From: CBDAQR01 sp965199055
GTDB taxonomy: Bacteria; Pseudomonadota; Gammaproteobacteria; Pseudomonadales; Halieaceae
Assembly (NCBI GenBank): GCA_965199055.1
Contig: CBDAQR010000003.1
Span: 2,046,001 to 2,110,000, forward strand
Direction of reading: 5' to 3'
DNA length: 64,000 nucleotides
Position numbers and translations under genes: made by a program. Positions 26,345 through 34,857 of this stretch are shown in pieces (within the stretch, counting starts at the first letter, position 1; every line of letters begins with the position of its first letter). The notes under the pieces were generated by a model, which was not told the DNA's origin, made no database searches, and saw nothing but the letters and a program-made list of their open reading frames with translations.

Positions 26345-27581
26345 CGCGATACCCCGCGCTGGCTGCCACCCCTGCTGTATGACGCACGAACTCGCGCTTC
26401 AACCCGGGACTGATATCCAGTGCCGCCAGGCCGACGTCTCGCAGCACACCCAGAGCGGGATCGCCGTGCATAAACAGATCGGGCAACTGGTCACTGAAGC
26501 GGGTGGTTAATTGCTGATCCGTCTCCTGCGCGCGGAAGTAGTTTTGCAGCGACTCGAGATCACCGATAAGTCCACCGCTCGCCTGCGCTGCCGCCAACTC
26601 ACTGGCCAATCGCGCGACGTCTCGCAGCGCGAGATTGAAGCCCTGTCCTGCCACCGGATGCAGTGAATGCGCCGCATTTCCCATGATGACGATGCCGCGT
26701 CGCACCTGCTCTTTCGCCTCAATCAGGGCCAGCGGATAACTGTGTCGCTCCCCGAGTCTCTCCAGTCGTCCGAGCCGGTAGCCAAAGCGTCGTTGCAGCT
26801 CGGCCAGAAACGCTGCTTCATCGGCTTGCATGAGCGCCTCGCTCTCCTCGTGGGAGAGACTCCATACCAGCGCGCTGTGAGACCCCCCTCCCGGCACAAC
26901 GGGCAATGGCAACATGGCCAACGGCCCCTGTGCAGTGAACCGTTCGTAGGCGACACCCCCGTGATCCTTGCGGTGCCCAATGTTGGCGATCAGCGCAGAC
27001 TGGCCGTAGTCCTGACGGCTGACCTGTACGCCCAGACCATCCCGTAAGCCAGACTCAGCACCATCGGCAACCACCAACAGTTTGGTCGTCAAGCTGTCGC
27101 CGGATTCCAACTGCAGGCGAATGCCATCACCCTCATCGGTCGCTGCCGATACGCGTGCAGGGCTCAGCGTTTGCACCTGGGTACGGTGCAAAGCTTGAAT
27201 CAAGACGTTACCGAGCCAGGCATTCTCGATGACATAGCCCAGCGCTGGCCAGTCGTAGTCGGCAGCCGACATTAAGGTACTACCGAAGCGCCCTTTGTCC
27301 GACACGTGTATCTGTTGGATCGGGCAAGCACGAGATGCCAGTTCTTCCCAGATACCCAGCTCTCTGTAGATCAGGCAGCTGGCATAAGACAGGGCGGTAG
27401 AGCGGGCGTCGAATGAGGGGCTGTAGCCCGTGTGAAAATCCGGATTACTTGCGGGTAGAGGAAACCCCTCTACCAGCAGTACCCGTGTCTCGCGCTCGAG
27501 TTGCGCTTTCAAGGCCAGGGCGAGGCTCACACCGACCATGCCACCGCCGGCAATGATGATGTCATGGTCCACTTCGGTCAT
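26331..27581 (-). CDS. ubiH: UbiH-type 2-polyprenyl-6-methoxyphenol hydroxylase
   Basis: 416 residues with the dinucleotide fold (IIIAGGGMVGVSLALAL) and the family block GNAAHSLHPVAGQGFNLALRDVARL. Asn replaces the usual Asp of GDAAH. It should hydroxylate C1 of the ubiquinone ring in the membrane-associated Ubi complex. The start overlaps the ygfB stop by four bases (ATGA type). In Pseudomonas and E. coli, pepP normally lies between these two genes; here it is absent. Confidence 0.9.
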   Translation of the reverse strand: MTEVDHDIIIAGGGMVGVSLALALKAQLERETRVLLVEGFPLPASNPDFHTGYSPSFDARSTALSYASCLIYRELGIWEELASRACPIQQIHVSDKGRFGSTLMSAADYDWPALGYVIENAWLGNVLIQALHRTQVQTLSPARVSAATDEGDGIRLQLESGDSLTTKLLVVADGAESGLRDGLGVQVSRQDYGQSALIANIGHRKDHGGVAYERFTAQGPLAMLPLPVVPGGGSHSALVWSLSHEESEALMQADEAAFLAELQRRFGYRLGRLERLGERHSYPLALIEAKEQVRRGIVIMGNAAHSLHPVAGQGFNLALRDVARLASELAAAQASGGLIGDLESLQNYFRAQETDQQLTTRFSDQLPDLFMHGDPALGVLRDVGLAALDISPGLKREFVRHTAGVAASAGYRDVQP

Positions 27582-28150
27582 TCCGAGCGCGTCTCCGCAT
27601 CCGGCCGCATATGGTCGGTAAACAGATTGAGGGTGGCAAAGCGCAGATACTCCGTCAGTTCAAAGAAATCGCCCTCTGCGTCATCTTCATCGGCTTCGTC
27701 ATCCAATCCCGCTTCGGCCATCGCGGAAATATCTTTGAGGATCTCAGACGTCTCGTCGGCCAACGGCGCCGCGCCGGGCTGCGCCACGGCCAGTGCAAAA
27801 CCCATCAGAAAAGCCGAACACCAATGTGACAGTGCGGTCACCCGTTCGCCGATGTCAGTATCGTCGTCGGGCAAAAACAGGTGGAAGTCGAATTCCTCAT
27901 CGCGCAGCGCGGCCAGTGTAATCTCTGACAAGCGGAGGCAATTGCCGGCCAACTCGCCGTGTATGTCCATGTCCAGTACCTGTGCGACACCCGCCAGACA
28001 ATACTCCGGGTCTTGCTTGCCGCCGCCAGCCAGCACACCACAGATTCCGCCGTGAAGATGTGACGGCGAATGTTCGGCGCCCTGCTCGAGCAGCTGGTTG
28101 GCAAACTCATCAAAATCCAGAGGCTGCTCGTCGATGTGAAAGGTTTCCAT
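27578..28150 (-). CDS. ygfB: UPF0149/YgfB-family protein
   Basis: 190 residues from the ATG at 28150 (METFHIDEQPLDFDEFANQL). Typical family features are SPSHLHGGICGVLAGG, the acidic middle SEILKDISAMAEAGLDDEADEDD, and the EYLRFATLNLFTDHM end. In Pseudomonas YgfB influences AlpA-dependent AmpDh expression; the general role is unclear. It heads the minus-strand ubi block and is divergent from the ZapB-like gene. Confidence 0.92.
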   Translation of the reverse strand: METFHIDEQPLDFDEFANQLLEQGAEHSPSHLHGGICGVLAGGGKQDPEYCLAGVAQVLDMDIHGELAGNCLRLSEITLAALRDEEFDFHLFLPDDDTDIGERVTALSHWCSAFLMGFALAVAQPGAAPLADETSEILKDISAMAEAGLDDEADEDDAEGDFFELTEYLRFATLNLFTDHMRPDAETRSE

Positions 28151-28278
28151 TCGTATACTTCTATTCAATTATTGAAAAGCATGGCAGGTTGTTGATATTT
28201 ATGAAATTTTGCCGATTGACCAAATCCGACATGCCCACTATAGTAGAGGCACTATAACCAGCATAACAAGTGCGGCCG

Positions 28279-28488
28279 ATGCCTGAATCACAATTCAAAG
28301 CCCTCGAGCAAAAGATTGACGATCTTATCAGCCTCTGTGCCGAGCTGAACCGGGAGAACGTCGCCCTCAAGGCCGACGCCGATAACTGGCAGAGCGAGAA
28401 GCAGCTACTCGTAGACAGGAACGAGTCTGCCCAGCACAAGGTCGAGTCCATACTCAGCCGCCTGAAAGGCATGGAGCAGGGGCAGTGA
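28279..28488 (+). CDS. TIGR02449-type coiled-coil protein (ZapB-like)
   Basis: 69 residues from the ATG at 28279; a GTG at 28270 is in frame. The whole protein is one coiled coil with heptads: LEQKIDDLISLCAELNREN and later KVESILSRLKGME. Small proteins of this type sit just upstream of zapA in Pseudomonas-like genomes and are thought to be division-associated. The stop overlaps the zapA start by four bases (GTGA), so they are translationally coupled. Confidence 0.88.
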   Translation: MPESQFKALEQKIDDLISLCAELNRENVALKADADNWQSEKQLLVDRNESAQHKVESILSRLKGMEQGQ

Positions 28489-28814
28489 GCGCTCGCACAG
28501 TAACGGTCAATATCCTCGACAAAGAGTATCAGGTAACCTGCCCCGAAGAGCAGGAGGCCGAGCTGATTGTATCGGCTTCTTACCTGGACAAGCAGATGCG
28601 CTCGATTCGCGAAACCGGCAAGGTCATCGGGCTCGAACGTATTGCCGTCATGGCTGCCCTTAACATCAGCCACGAACTTCTGCAGGCCTCTGAGCAGGCC
28701 GACGCTGCGATTACCCCGGCAGATGCCGAACCCGTATCCGATGAAGCCGTCGACACGCTGACGCGCAAGATCGACGAGGCGATATTTTCGCTGCGCCAAA
28801 TGGAGATTGGTTAG
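28485..28814 (+). CDS. zapA: Cell division protein ZapA
   Basis: 109 residues from a GTG. It carries VTVNILDKEYQVTCPEEQEAEL (the ZapA N-terminal head) and IGLERIAVMAALNISHELL (dimer/coiled-coil region). ZapA bundles FtsZ filaments at the septum. It lies upstream of 6S RNA and 5-FCL in the classic gammaproteobacterial order. Confidence 0.93.
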   Translation: MSARTVTVNILDKEYQVTCPEEQEAELIVSASYLDKQMRSIRETGKVIGLERIAVMAALNISHELLQASEQADAAITPADAEPVSDEAVDTLTRKIDEAIFSLRQMEIG

Positions 28815-28840
28815 CCCACACCCCCGGCTTTGGCTATAAT
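28811..28840 (+). promoter_or_regulatory. 6S RNA promoter
   Basis: A perfect TATAAT (28835-28840) lies just before the RNA, with a weak TTAGCC at 28811-28816 (18-base spacer). The expected transcription start is near 28846. The promoter overlaps the zapA stop region. Confidence 0.6.
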
Positions 28841-28844
28841 GCCT

Positions 28845-29028
28845 TGGGATACCTGGTGTATTTGCCAGAGGGCACGTTCTCTACCCGATAATACCAACCC
28901 AGGAGGTTGCTAGCTGCTGCTGTTGTGCAGGTCCGGCTACGGGAAGCCTAATGCAGCACAGGAACCGCCGCCTTGAACCATCGGGTTCAAGGGCCATGCT
29001 CTCAGCGGTACTCCGGGATCCCATATTC
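28845..29028 (+). ncRNA. ssrS: 6S RNA
   Basis: The gap of 233 bases between zapA and the 5-formyl-THF cyclo-ligase gene holds the RNA. Its 5' TGGGATACC can pair with the 3' end GGGATCCCA. The conserved 3' half contains CCTTGAACC...GGTTCAAGGG, the hallmark hairpin of gammaproteobacterial 6S RNA. Position and structure agree with ssrS in E. coli and Pseudomonas. 6S RNA mimics an open promoter and sequesters sigma70-RNA polymerase in stationary phase. The boundaries are within a few bases. Confidence 0.9.
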
Positions 29029-29047
29029 CTCATGACGCGATCTCGCG

Positions 29048-29641
29048 ATGACCAGCAATCAAGACAAGACTCCACTGCGTTCGCGCCTGCGAGAGGCGCG
29101 CCGATCCCTCAGTGCGGCTGAGCGTCAGCAGAAATCAGTGACTGCATGCGAGGCCCTCAGGCAGTCTGAGCTGTTCTCGGGTTGTCAGAGTATTGCTGTC
29201 TATATGGCGCACGATGGCGAACTCGACCCGCAGAGCCTCGCGCAGGCCGCCTGGCAAGAGCAGAAATCGGTCTACTTGCCCGTCGTTGCAGAGAAGGCAC
29301 TTCTGTTTCGTGAATACCGCCAGGACGATTTGCTACACAGCAACCGATACGGTATCCCGGAGCCGAGCGAACTGGCCGCCACACTCCCGCTGGAAGACCT
29401 GGACTTGTTGGTACTGCCACTAGTGGGCTTTGATCACTCTGGAACCCGGCTGGGCATGGGCGGCGGATACTATGATCGCGCGCTGGCTCTGGCACGCGGC
29501 GAGGGTCCGACATTGGTTGGCGCCGGGTTCGAGTGTCAGCGTACAGAAACCCTGCCCCGAGAAGATTGGGACAAGCAGATTGATTGTATCGTGACCGAAA
29601 ACGGCCTGCTGCGCTGTTCTCAGTCTGCCGCTTCGGCCTGA
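29048..29641 (+). CDS. ygfA: 5-formyltetrahydrofolate cyclo-ligase
   Basis: 197 residues. Visible motifs are LRSRLREARRSLS at the start, the substrate-binding LLVLPLVGFDHSGTRLGMGGGYYDR block and the later VGAGFECQ. The enzyme converts 5-formyl-THF to methenyl-THF with ATP. It is immediately downstream of 6S RNA and, as in E. coli, may be on the same transcript. Its 3' end overlaps a small minus-strand gene by 22 bases. Confidence 0.93.
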   Translation: MTSNQDKTPLRSRLREARRSLSAAERQQKSVTACEALRQSELFSGCQSIAVYMAHDGELDPQSLAQAAWQEQKSVYLPVVAEKALLFREYRQDDLLHSNRYGIPEPSELAATLPLEDLDLLVLPLVGFDHSGTRLGMGGGYYDRALALARGEGPTLVGAGFECQRTETLPREDWDKQIDCIVTENGLLRCSQSAASA

Positions 29642-29781
29642 CTGAAAACCCCGGCCTGTAACTCAGATACCGGCTCTGCCACGGAGCGACTGGAGCTCAT
29701 TGGCATCAGGAGCGTTACTACAACCCCGAGGCCGAAAACGGCCAGAAGTACGACAAGAAGATCGGGCTTACTTTTCACCAC
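29620..29781 (-). CDS. Small single-pass membrane protein (53 residues)
   Basis: The frame begins with two GTG codons (29781, 29778) after a GGGGA and ends at a TGA overlapping the convergent 5-FCL gene. It reads VVKSKPDLLVVLLAVFGLGV and further hydrophobic residues to about 27, then a short polar tail. The single helix, basic start and SD sequence argue for a real gene. Similar short proteins next to 5-FCL or ilvA occur in related bacteria, by my recollection. The role is unknown. Confidence 0.65.
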   Translation of the reverse strand: MVKSKPDLLVVLLAVFGLGVVVTLLMPMSSSRSVAEPVSELQAGVFSQAEAAD

Positions 29782-29938
29782 ATTCCCCACACAATATTAT
29801 TCTTGCCCGTCCTTGGCACCGCGCTTTCTGACCGCCAATTTTTACAATGGCTTTTTTTGGTAATTTGCCACAAAGCAAACGCAGTTTAGTACACGAAGAA
29901 CAAATTGCAACCCCCGCGAGACGGGCTTCTCTGGCGTA

Positions 29939-31456
29939 TCAACCCAGATATTGCAGGTAGGCGGGGTTGTCGGTCTCGTCCCAGTAGCGGTAGTGGAGCT
30001 TTTTCAACACGTCCGCGAGGGCGCCGCGATCCGCAGACTCAACCTGCAAGCCCACCAGCACACGGCCATAGGCGGCGCCATGATTCCGGTAATGGAACAT
30101 GGAAATATTCCAGCGATGACCGAGCTTGCTAAGGAAATTGAGCAACGCCCCCGGTCGTTCCGGAAATTCGAACCGATACACGATCTCGTTAGTGACACTG
30201 GCAGGCGCAGGGCCACCCACCATGTGCCGAATATGCAGCTTGGCAACTTCATTATCTGTGAGGTCAACCACCTCGTAGCCCTTGTCACGCAAGCTCTGTA
30301 CCACGCCTTCACGACTTTCGCTGCCTTCAGCTATCTGCAAGCCCACATATATATGGGCTTCGCGAGCATCGCTGTAGCGGTAATTGAACTCGGTGATATT
30401 GCGTTTGCCGAGCGCGTTGCAAAAGGCCTTGAAGCTCCCTGGACGCTCTGGAATGGAGACACTGAGCACCGCTTCGCGCTTTTCGCCAATCTCCGTTCGC
30501 TCGGAGATATAGCGCAGGCGGTCGAAATTCGTGTTTGCACCACTATCGATCGCCAGCAGGGTTTTACCCTGTAATCCGCGCTCCTCGACATACTTCTTGA
30601 GCCCGGCCAGCGCCAGGGCGCCCGCAGGCTCCGCGATTGAGCGAGTGTCTTCAAATATGTCCTTGATGGCGGCACAGATCTCATCGGTGCTGGCAGTCAC
30701 GACCTCGTCGACGGTGTGACGAATCACCCGGAAGGTTTCCTTGCCTATCTGCGCGACCGCCACGCCATCTGCAAATATGCCAACCTCCGGCAGGGTCACC
30801 CGCCGTCCTTTCTCAAGAGCAGCAGCAAGGCAGGCGGCATCCTCCGGCTCAACGCCAATGATTTTGACCTCTGGACGGACGTATTTGAGATAGGCCGCTA
30901 CGCCGGCCAACAATCCACCACCGCCCACGGGCAAAAATATCGCCTCGATCGGATCCGGATGCTGGCGCACGATCTCCATACCAATTGTCCCCTGCCCGGC
31001 AATCACATCCGGGTCGTCATAGGGGTGCACATACACCAGGCCCTTTTCCTCTACCAACTTGGCGGCGTGGGCGGAGGCCTCGTCATAGGTATCGCCGTGC
31101 AGTATCACCCGCGCGCCATGGTAGCGGACGCCATTGACCTTAATCGTAGGGGTGGTACGCGGCATCACGATGGTGGCCTTCACCCCAAGGTGATTAGCCG
31201 CCAGCGCCAGGCCCTGGGCGTGATTGCCAGCGGAGGCGGCGATCACACCGCGCGCCTGGTCCTCTGCGCTGAGCTGACACATCTTGTTATAGGCACCGCG
31301 CAATTTGAAGGAGAACACCGGCTGCAGGTCTTCTCTTTTCAGCAATACCCGATTGTCCAGGCGCTCAGACAGCAGGCGCGCATGGTCGATAGGCGTTTCA
31401 CGCGCAACGTCGTAAACCCGGGCATCGAGTATCTTCTTTATGTAGGACTGCGGCAT
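29939..31456 (-). CDS. ilvA: Biosynthetic threonine dehydratase
   Basis: 505 residues. The PLP lysine lies in SFKLRGAYNKM, and AASAGNHAQGLALAA and PVGGGGLLAGVAAYLK bind the cofactor phosphate. Two ACT-like regulatory domains occupy about 330-505, giving the long allosteric form feedback-inhibited by isoleucine. It makes 2-oxobutanoate, the first step of isoleucine synthesis. It is divergent from rpiA, the same pair order as in Pseudomonas. No leader peptide or attenuator was seen. Confidence 0.95.
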   Translation of the reverse strand: MPQSYIKKILDARVYDVARETPIDHARLLSERLDNRVLLKREDLQPVFSFKLRGAYNKMCQLSAEDQARGVIAASAGNHAQGLALAANHLGVKATIVMPRTTPTIKVNGVRYHGARVILHGDTYDEASAHAAKLVEEKGLVYVHPYDDPDVIAGQGTIGMEIVRQHPDPIEAIFLPVGGGGLLAGVAAYLKYVRPEVKIIGVEPEDAACLAAALEKGRRVTLPEVGIFADGVAVAQIGKETFRVIRHTVDEVVTASTDEICAAIKDIFEDTRSIAEPAGALALAGLKKYVEERGLQGKTLLAIDSGANTNFDRLRYISERTEIGEKREAVLSVSIPERPGSFKAFCNALGKRNITEFNYRYSDAREAHIYVGLQIAEGSESREGVVQSLRDKGYEVVDLTDNEVAKLHIRHMVGGPAPASVTNEIVYRFEFPERPGALLNFLSKLGHRWNISMFHYRNHGAAYGRVLVGLQVESADRGALADVLKKLHYRYWDETDNPAYLQYLG

Positions 31457-31584
31457 CGCTGGCGGCCAGTTCGTCGATCAGGCGCGCAATAGTAATCGAC
31501 CCGGAGGAATTTTTCAGCTTCGAGACTGTCACTTAAAATCCCGCTCCGCCTATAATGCCGCAACGCAATAACAGGAAGCCCTTA

Positions 31585-32262
31585 GTGAACCAGGATGAAA
31601 TGAAGCAGGCTGTCGCCCGCGCCGCGCTCGACTACATCAAGCCCGGCATGGAGAAGGACACGGTAATCGGTATCGGAACCGGATCCACAGCAAACTACTT
31701 CATCGATTTCCTGGGCGAAATTAGCGGCCAGGTTAATGCTACCGTGGCGAGTTCAGAAGCCTCAGCCGAGCGCTTGCGCACTCATGGTATCCCTGTTTAT
31801 GACCTCAACAGCGTGGACAAGGTCGACGTCTACATCGACGGCGCTGACGAAAGCAATGCTCAGCTCGAGCTCATCAAGGGCGGCGGTGCGGCCCTCACGC
31901 GTGAGAAAATAGTGGCGGCCGTGGCCGACGAATTCATCTGCATCTGCGACGAATCCAAGCTGGTGACGACGCTAGGCGACTTCCCGCTGCCGGTAGAAGT
32001 GATTCCGATGGCGCGCAGCCATGTGGCCAGAGAACTGGTAAAGCTCGGCGGCGATCCGATCTACCGAGAGGGCGTCACCACTGACAACGGCAATATCATC
32101 CTCGATGTCTACAACTTCCCGATAGCCCAGCCCCGCAAAACCGAGGCCGCCATCAATGCCATCGTGGGAGTAGTGACCAATGGCTTGTTCGCAGCCCGCC
32201 CCGCTGATGTACTGCTGCTGGCGCGACCGAGCGGCGTCGAGACGCTGCGCGCCAATGATTAA
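31585..32262 (+). CDS. rpiA: Ribose-5-phosphate isomerase A
   Basis: 225 residues from a GTG at 31585, chosen because AGGAAG lies six bases in front. Key motifs are GIGTGSTANYFIDFL and VDVYIDGADES (catalytic Asp), followed by IKGGGAALTREKIVA. It interconverts ribose-5-P and ribulose-5-P. Its last eight bases overlap the start of the oppA-like gene, so the transporter operon may be read from the rpiA promoter. Confidence 0.94.
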   Translation: MNQDEMKQAVARAALDYIKPGMEKDTVIGIGTGSTANYFIDFLGEISGQVNATVASSEASAERLRTHGIPVYDLNSVDKVDVYIDGADESNAQLELIKGGGAALTREKIVAAVADEFICICDESKLVTTLGDFPLPVEVIPMARSHVARELVKLGGDPIYREGVTTDNGNIILDVYNFPIAQPRKTEAAINAIVGVVTNGLFAARPADVLLLARPSGVETLRAND

Positions 32263-33910
32263 ACAACGAGTGACATCTCGGCTTCTCGCTGCAGCACTGA
32301 TTCTGTGCAGTAGTATCGCCTGTGCAGTGCCGCCAGCGGTGGATCCCATCAACAATGAGATATCGATCGTTCTGACAGAAGAACCGCAGTGGCTCAATAC
32401 CATCCGAGCAACGGATCAGATCAGCTTTATTGTTATTGATCATATCGCCGAAGGGCTCATGACCAAGGACGCCAATAATCAGCTGGTGGGTGGTGTGGCC
32501 GAACGCTGGGAACTGACCGACAACAAGGCCACCTTCTGGCTGCGTAAGGACGCGCGCTGGAGCGACGGCGAGCCCGTGACAGCGCATGACTTTGTGTTCG
32601 CCTGGCAACAGGTCGCGAATCCGCAAAACGCCGCTGAATACGCATTCTTGATGCGGCTGTTTCCCAATGGCGAGGACATTATCGCGGGGCGCAAGGCACC
32701 CGAGACCCTGGGGGTGGAAGCGGTAGATGACCATACGCTGGTAGCGCACCTGGTCACCCCCACCGCCTACTTCCTTGAGCTGGTGACCTTCATCAGTTTC
32801 CGCCCAGTGCGCGAGGACTATTACCGTGCCCAGGGGCAGCGTTACGCCGCCGATGCCGACAAGATGCTGTCCAACGGGCCCTTCGTTCTGACGGAATGGG
32901 TGCACGGCGCCTCACTGCGTATGGAGAAAAATCCCTATTACTGGGATGCCGAATCGATTCACCTCGACGCCATCAACGTGCCCTATATCACAGCGGACCC
33001 CAATTCGATCTTCAATCTGTTCATGGATAACAAAATCGCATTGGCGCGCAACCTGGATTACTCAGCCACCAAGATGGCGCTGCAACGCCGCCAGAAACTG
33101 CAGTCATTTAAAGATGGCTCGGTTTTCTTCATTGAATTCAATCACCGCGAGGGCAGACCTACAGCCAACTTGAATCTGCGCCGCGCCATGCGCCACGTCT
33201 ATGACGCGGCGGAGTTAACCTACAAGGTGATTGGCTTACCTGGGAATTCTCCGGCCTACTCCATTTTCCCGAGCTTTCTGCAGGGCGACGAAGACACCCT
33301 GCTGACGGAGCACCCGCCGACGGTACCGGAACTCAACAAGGAGCTGGGGCTCAAGTATCTGGAACTGGCAAAACAGGAGCTCGGCCTCGACGAAATGCCA
33401 CCGCTGACCCTGTTGTTAAGCGACACCCCCAATGCTGCCAAACAGGCCGAGTACTTTCAGAACGTGATGGCTAGAACGCTGGGGCTGGAGATCAAACTGG
33501 ATCGGCAAATTTTTAAGCAACGCCTGGCCAAGATGACCGCGGGAGAGTTCGATATGGTGGCCGCAGGTTGGGGGCCAGACTATCTGGATACCATGACCTT
33601 CGCCGATCTATTCACTTCCTGGAACCTGAACAACCGCGGTCGTTATAAGAGCGATCGCTACGACGCGCTCATACGCGAGGCGCAGTCCACCACCGACAAC
33701 AGGATACGTAATCGCGTGTTCGGCCAGGTACAGCAGCTGATCTACGATGATGTCGTCGTGATTCCACAGTACGAACGCGGCTATATCTATGTGCTGCACA
33801 AAGACGTCGCCGGTCTGCGTCGCTCGATCATCGGCGGCGATGAAAACTACAACTACGCCTGGATTCGTTCGCGCGGGAAGCCAACACCAGCAGCTGGGGA
33901 GGCGCGCTGA
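32255..33910 (+). CDS. oppA: Oligopeptide ABC transporter substrate-binding protein (OppA-like)
   Basis: 551 residues from the ATG at 32255, inside the end of rpiA. A signal peptide (MIKQRVTSRLLAAALILCSS, cleavage about residue 23, no lipobox at the right place) is followed by a family-5 solute-binding protein. Motifs are EPQWLNTI, AERWELTDNKATFWLRKDA, WSDGEPVTAHDFVFAWQ and FVLTEWVHGASLRMEKNPYYW. The length is typical of OppA. It captures peptides or similar ligands in the periplasm. The first gene of the opp set, it is followed by oppB after two bases. Confidence 0.9.
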   Translation: MIKQRVTSRLLAAALILCSSIACAVPPAVDPINNEISIVLTEEPQWLNTIRATDQISFIVIDHIAEGLMTKDANNQLVGGVAERWELTDNKATFWLRKDARWSDGEPVTAHDFVFAWQQVANPQNAAEYAFLMRLFPNGEDIIAGRKAPETLGVEAVDDHTLVAHLVTPTAYFLELVTFISFRPVREDYYRAQGQRYAADADKMLSNGPFVLTEWVHGASLRMEKNPYYWDAESIHLDAINVPYITADPNSIFNLFMDNKIALARNLDYSATKMALQRRQKLQSFKDGSVFFIEFNHREGRPTANLNLRRAMRHVYDAAELTYKVIGLPGNSPAYSIFPSFLQGDEDTLLTEHPPTVPELNKELGLKYLELAKQELGLDEMPPLTLLLSDTPNAAKQAEYFQNVMARTLGLEIKLDRQIFKQRLAKMTAGEFDMVAAGWGPDYLDTMTFADLFTSWNLNNRGRYKSDRYDALIREAQSTTDNRIRNRVFGQVQQLIYDDVVVIPQYERGYIYVLHKDVAGLRRSIIGGDENYNYAWIRSRGKPTPAAGEAR

Positions 33911-33912
33911 AC

Positions 33913-34857
33913 ATGCTCGCTTACATCGCCAAGCGATTGCTGTCGGGGTTGATTACGATCTGGTTTATCGCCACGGCTACCTTTATCGGCATGCATATGG
34001 TTCCGGGCGACCCCCTGCTCAATGACAAGGCGGTCACCCCAGAAATTCGCGCCAACCTGGAACGCGCCTACGGCTTGGACAAACCGGTCTACCAGCAGTA
34101 CCTGATCTATATCGCCAACGTTGCCCGGGGCGACTTCGGCATATCCTTCACGCAGCAGAACCGCAGAGTCAATGACATCATCGCCGAACACTTCCCGGTG
34201 TCGGCAACCCTGGGGGTGTTGGCGTTATTGTTTGCTGCCGGCGGTGGCATCCTGTGGGGTGCGCTGACAGCCCTGTACCGCGACAAATGGCCAGACTTTG
34301 CGATTATGTTCTTGGTGATCGTGTGTGTATCGGTGCCCAGTTTCGTCTTCGCGGCGCTGGGCCAGCTCGGCATCCTGCGCTTGAATGAATGGCTGGGCTT
34401 CTCGCTGCTACCCGTGGCGGGCTGGGGCACGCTGTCGCATATGCTGGTGCCCTCCATGGTGCTCGGGCTGGGCACCATGGCCTACCTGACCCGTCTAATG
34501 CGCTCCTCAATGCTGGAGGTCGCCGATACCGACTACATACGCACCGCCCGTGCAAAAGGGCTGGCACCCGGCCGCATCTTCTTCCGACATCAATTGCGTA
34601 ATGCCATTTTGCCGGTAGTCACCGTGCTCGGACCCTCAATAGCGGCGATCACCACCGGTGGCTTCGTGGTTGAACTGGTATTCGCCATACCCGGGCTGGG
34701 CCGCTATTTCGTGCAAGCCGTTCAGCAGCTGGACTACACGGTCATCATGGGGACAACCGTATTTTATGGCGCTTTCCTCGTGCTAATGGTTATCGCCGTC
34801 GACATCGTGTACGGCTTTATCGACCCACGCATCCAAGTCGACAAGAGTGTGGGCTGA
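33913..34857 (+). CDS. oppB: Oligopeptide ABC transporter permease OppB
   Basis: 314 residues with about six membrane helices. Family hallmarks are the N-terminal LLSGLITIWFIATATF, then GDPLLNDKAVTPE, and the EAA-type cytoplasmic loop LMRSSMLEVADTDYIRTARAKGL. The protein is intact. Its stop overlaps the oppC start by one base. Together with OppC it should form the inner-membrane channel. Confidence 0.93.
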   Translation: MLAYIAKRLLSGLITIWFIATATFIGMHMVPGDPLLNDKAVTPEIRANLERAYGLDKPVYQQYLIYIANVARGDFGISFTQQNRRVNDIIAEHFPVSATLGVLALLFAAGGGILWGALTALYRDKWPDFAIMFLVIVCVSVPSFVFAALGQLGILRLNEWLGFSLLPVAGWGTLSHMLVPSMVLGLGTMAYLTRLMRSSMLEVADTDYIRTARAKGLAPGRIFFRHQLRNAILPVVTVLGPSIAAITTGGFVVELVFAIPGLGRYFVQAVQQLDYTVIMGTTVFYGAFLVLMVIAVDIVYGFIDPRIQVDKSVG

